A DNA stretch of 64,000 nt, taken from Sclerotiophoma versabilis. Its lineage: Eukaryota > Ascomycota > Dothideomycetes > Pleosporales > Didymellaceae. The notes beneath the pieces are model-generated. The model had not been told where the DNA came from, did no database searches, and was given only the letters and a program-made list of their open reading frames with translations. The translations under genes were made by a program, and so were the position numbers. This document shows positions 63,883 to 64,000 of the stretch, piece by piece; within the stretch, counting starts at the first letter, position 1; each line of letters starts with the position of its first letter. The stretch is from positions 1,094,159 to 1,158,158 of the forward strand of contig JAAROD010000069.1 of NCBI GenBank assembly GCA_012274445.1. Direction: 5' to 3'.

Positions 63883-64000
63883 GGGTTAGGGTTAGGGTTA
63901 GGGTTAGGGTTAGGGTTAGGGTTAGGGTTAGGGTTAGGGTTAGGGTTAGGGTTAGGGTTAGGGTTAGGGTTAGGGTTAGGGTTAGGGTTAGGTTAGGTTA
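63883..64000 (+). repeat. Telomere, (TTAGGG)n
   Basis: Eighteen perfect GGGTTA units (63883-63990) are followed by two GGTTA units (63991-64000). The G-rich strand runs 5' to 3' toward the window end, so this is the right end of the chromosome. Confidence 0.98.

Overview
This is the right-hand end of a chromosome from a filamentous ascomycete (Pezizomycotina). The + strand runs into a terminal TTAGGG array at 63883-64000. The genes carry short introns of about 45-60 bp, and the gene families are typical of moulds: a PDR-type ABC transporter, a Zn2Cys6 regulator, a microsomal P450 and an SDR. Most of the window is heavily damaged by repeat-induced point mutation (RIP). CpA and TpG have become TpA almost everywhere, so CTA/TAG/TA words dominate and old CAG/CAA codons now read TAG/TAA. 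The species cannot be named from the sequence alone.

Layout. 1-9.2 kb: RIP-degraded repeats, namely the pol and 3' LTR of a Ty3/gypsy element (1-5753) with a Fot1/pogo-like transposon nested in it (372-2234), a second Fot1/pogo-like transposon (6123-7928), and unassigned AT-rich DNA. 9.2-22.2 kb: a gene island of normal base composition with four apparently intact, spliceable genes. 22.2-48.2 kb: AT-rich RIP debris, including an inverted fragment of the gypsy LTR, a solo copia LTR, a second gypsy copy with 5' LTR, gag and pol (26774-31864), several tandem-repeat blocks, and long unidentified degraded reading tracts. 48.2-55.7 kb: a complete Ty1/copia element with 292-bp LTRs and a CTTTC target-site duplication. 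56.5-63.0 kb: a long, less strongly mutated degraded reading tract next to the telomere. 63.48-64.0 kb: internal CCCTAA traces in the opposite orientation, an 18-bp tandem repeat, a GC-rich cap and the telomere.

Gene island. The ABC-G transporter is on the minus strand and is divergent from the regulator; the P450 and the SDR follow the regulator in the same direction. An exporter, a pathway-type regulator, a monooxygenase and a short-chain dehydrogenase next to each other look like a small subtelomeric cluster for modifying and exporting, or detoxifying, a small molecule. There is no PKS, NRPS or terpene backbone enzyme in the window, so a complete biosynthetic cluster is not shown. The island is cut off sharply by RIP-altered DNA: the transporter and SDR stop codons lie about 20 bp and 0-50 bp from the AT-rich boundaries.

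All retroelement and transposase reading tracts are interrupted by many stops and have lost catalytic or metal-binding residues, so they are fossils. Several long degraded tracts (about 35.05-39.5, 42.5-44.3 and 56.7-63.0 kb) are not recognised here and are the best places to look for something undescribed.
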